A DNA stretch of 64,000 nucleotides. It comes from Piromyces finnis. Lineage: Eukaryota; Neocallimastigomycota; Neocallimastigomycetes; Neocallimastigales; Neocallimastigaceae. Shown here piece after piece: positions 62,547-64,000 of this stretch. The stretch lies in contig MCFH01000005.1 of assembly GCA_002104945.1 (NCBI GenBank), forward strand, positions 1,229,501 through 1,293,500, read 5' to 3'. The translations under genes were made by a program, and so were the position numbers. Position 1 is the first letter of the stretch. The number at the start of each line of letters is the position of its first letter. A model generated the notes under the pieces. It did not search any database, was not told the origin of the DNA, and saw only the letters and a list, made by a program, of their open reading frames with translations.

Positions 62547-63490
62547 TGAGGTTATTAACTCTTTTAGAATTATTAATATTTTATATTCATACTATACACA
62601 TTGTGTCAAACTTGAAAACATACATTATAGTGGTGTAGTTAGATATAATCAAGAAGATTTATCAAAAGATAATATAATAGTTCATGAACCTAATCCATAT
62701 TGTTTCTACAACTACTCAAAGTTCCAGTAATGTCAAGACTATTCCTACAACTACTCAAAGTTCCAGCAATGCCAAGACAGTTTCCTCAACCACTAATATT
62801 AATATTACTACTGGAAAATCCATTCCAATAGTTAGTACTAAAACTCTTTCTAGTACCATCAAATGTAGTAAAGAAACTGGATCCACCATGGTTACTTCCT
62901 CTCTCAAAGTAAAACATTCAAAATCTACAATTTTATGTGAGGCAGAAGAAACCACTATTCCTATTTTATCAGTTGTCCTAGAAACTTATGAAGTTTGTAC
63001 CAAGAATTACGAAAAATGTGAACCACGTATAATTACTGGTAATTACGCCTATTCATTACTAACTTACACTAGAATTACTTGTCCAAACGTAAATTTCGAA
63101 GATACTGTCATTATTGTCGCTGGTTCCGATGATCTCTATACTCCTTTATCAACATTCGTTATGGGCAATGTTAATTTGAATGAAAAGACAACTGAATATA
63201 TCATCAAGGATAAAACTTTATATTGCTTTGAAAAAGCATATAAAGTTACTACAAAAGTTGTCAAGAGCAATACTTGTACCACCACTTATACTAATACCAT
63301 TACTACTAAGCAAAATACTTTAACAAGCAGTACCAAAATTATTCCAAGCATTACTACTACCAGTAAAGTTATCCCAACAGTAACTAGCACCACTAAAATT
63401 ATTTCAGATAATACCTGTGCTCCAAAAACAATTACATTAACCAAAAAGGAAACTATCACCATCACTGCTAATGCTTCCTCTACAAGTACC

Positions 63491-63506
63491 AATGATATAA
63501 TGATAT
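63491..63506 (+). repeat. 8-bp tandem duplication AATGATAT x2 at a frame break
   Basis: Two abutting copies at 63491-63498 and 63499-63506. With one copy the Thr-rich frame would run into the CBM1 frame; with two it hits a stop. Confidence 0.95.
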
Positions 63507-63528
63507 AAATAAACAATGTGCTACTAAG

Positions 63529-63627
63529 TGGAGTCAATGTGGTGGTGAAAATTATCACGGCCCTTCTTATTGTCAATCTGGATTAACCTGTCATTATGTA
63601 AATCAATGGTATTCTCAATGCATGTAA
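63529..63627 (+). other. CBM1 (fungal-type cellulose-binding) module coding segment
   Basis: 33 codons including stop with the CBM1 pattern W-QCGG-(Y)-GP--C-SG-TC----WYSQCM: all four conserved cysteines and the aromatic binding face (W, Y/W, Y). Strongly conserved, so the frame break upstream is probably recent. Confidence 0.93.
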
Positions 63628-64000
63628 TGTGTATAATGAATATAATTATTGGTTTTATATATATTTTTTTTTAAAAAAAATTTGAATTCTTTGGATAAAT
63701 TTAAATCCAAATTATTTAATAAACATGATTGTTTTTATATTATCAATGATAAATTGACAAATTTTAAATAAAATTTAAAAAGAGAATTTAATATTAAAAA
63801 TAAAAACATATAAAAAATTCAAAAAAAAAAAAAAAAAAAAAAAACTATATAAATATAAATAAAAAATTATAAAAAGAAATAGATCCGAAATAAAAATTAA
63901 ATTTAATTATAGTTTTATTATAATGTAATAATATAATTAAAATTAATTATAAATTGTATATTATTTAAAATTTTAATTTATATAATTATAAATGCCAAAA
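63628..64000. other. AT-rich end of window
   Basis: 3' flank of the CBM1 gene, with an A run at about 63821-63844. No gene seen. Confidence 0.6.

Larger units (their letters stand above)
62547..63627 (+). pseudogene. Secreted Thr/Ser-rich protein with C-terminal CBM1, broken by frameshifts
   Basis: An ATG near 62547 opens a signal-like stretch (MRLLTLLELLIFYIHTIHIV), but that frame stops soon. A second frame has YSGVVRYNQEDL...VHEPNPYC. A third, 62684-63508, is the main body: two tandem 14-residue repeats (STTTQSSSN-VKT/AKT), a Cys-containing domain (about residues 90-190, e.g. RIITGNYAYSLLTYTRITCP), then a Thr-rich linker. It stops at 63508. Just beyond, in another frame, 63514-63627 encodes a clean fungal cellulose-binding module: WSQCGGENYHGPSYC, SGLTC, NQWYSQCM and a proper stop. 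A tandem 8-base duplication (63491-63506) lies between body and module and accounts for that shift. The protein was probably a cellulose-binding surface or wall protein; as written it loses the module. Confidence 0.75.

Overview
The window looks like nuclear DNA of an anaerobic gut fungus (Neocallimastigomycota). Four things point that way: extreme AT-richness with long A/T homopolymers and trinucleotide runs; a GH6 cellulase carrying two tandem N-terminal CBM10-type fungal dockerins; a flagellar gene (CFAP300), which fits a fungus with zoospores; and short AT-rich GT..AG introns. Genes use the standard code and stand out as islands of higher GC and cleaner codons in AT-rich spacer. The family assignments come from reading the sequence by eye; no database search was run.

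Layout. 1-1296 (-) is threonine synthase, cut by the window edge. 2705-3856 (-) is an unrecognised two-exon gene. 6100-8673 (-) is an intact protein-primed family B DNA polymerase of the linear-plasmid/virus type. About 9.3-10.8 kb holds a decayed Ty1/copia-like element, followed by 5.4 kb of empty AT-rich DNA. 16232-16957 (+) is a GPI-anchored wall protein and 18175-18338 (+) is a U1 snRNA gene. 18557-24471 (-) joins into one six-exon gene for a 1,615-residue protein with an elongin-C/SKP1-like domain and leucine-rich repeats. 26225-28579 (+) is an 11-exon SKI8/WDR61 gene, and 29186-31115 (-) a PP2C-type phosphatase. 32877-34346 (-) is a homocysteine S-methyltransferase fused to a GNAT acetyltransferase. 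35726-38049 (+) is a 12-exon SEC12/PREB gene. 39092-40456 (+) is CFAP300, 40694-41053 (-) ribosomal protein uS10, and 41579-42868 (-) a DUF218 membrane protein. 43572-46622 (-) is a protein of about 37 LRRs, 47503-48930 (-) a secreted subtilase, 50340-51806 (-) a LINE relic, 52250-53731 (-) the GH6 cellulase, and 57758-59338 (+) a 14-TM-type MFS exporter. 62547-63627 (+) is a secreted Thr-rich CBM1 protein gene broken by frameshifts.

Two gene classes sit side by side. Conserved eukaryotic genes (SKI8, SEC12, CFAP300, DUF218, PP2C, elongin-C/LRR) carry many introns. The accessory genes (polymerase, methyltransferase-GNAT fusion, LRR protein, subtilase, cellulase, MFS pump) have none, which would fit later acquisition from bacteria or mobile DNA. 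Cellulase, CBM1 protein, subtilase and GPI protein together fit secretion and surface attachment for plant-fibre degradation. The rest is housekeeping. No operon-like arrangement, tRNA or CRISPR array is visible.
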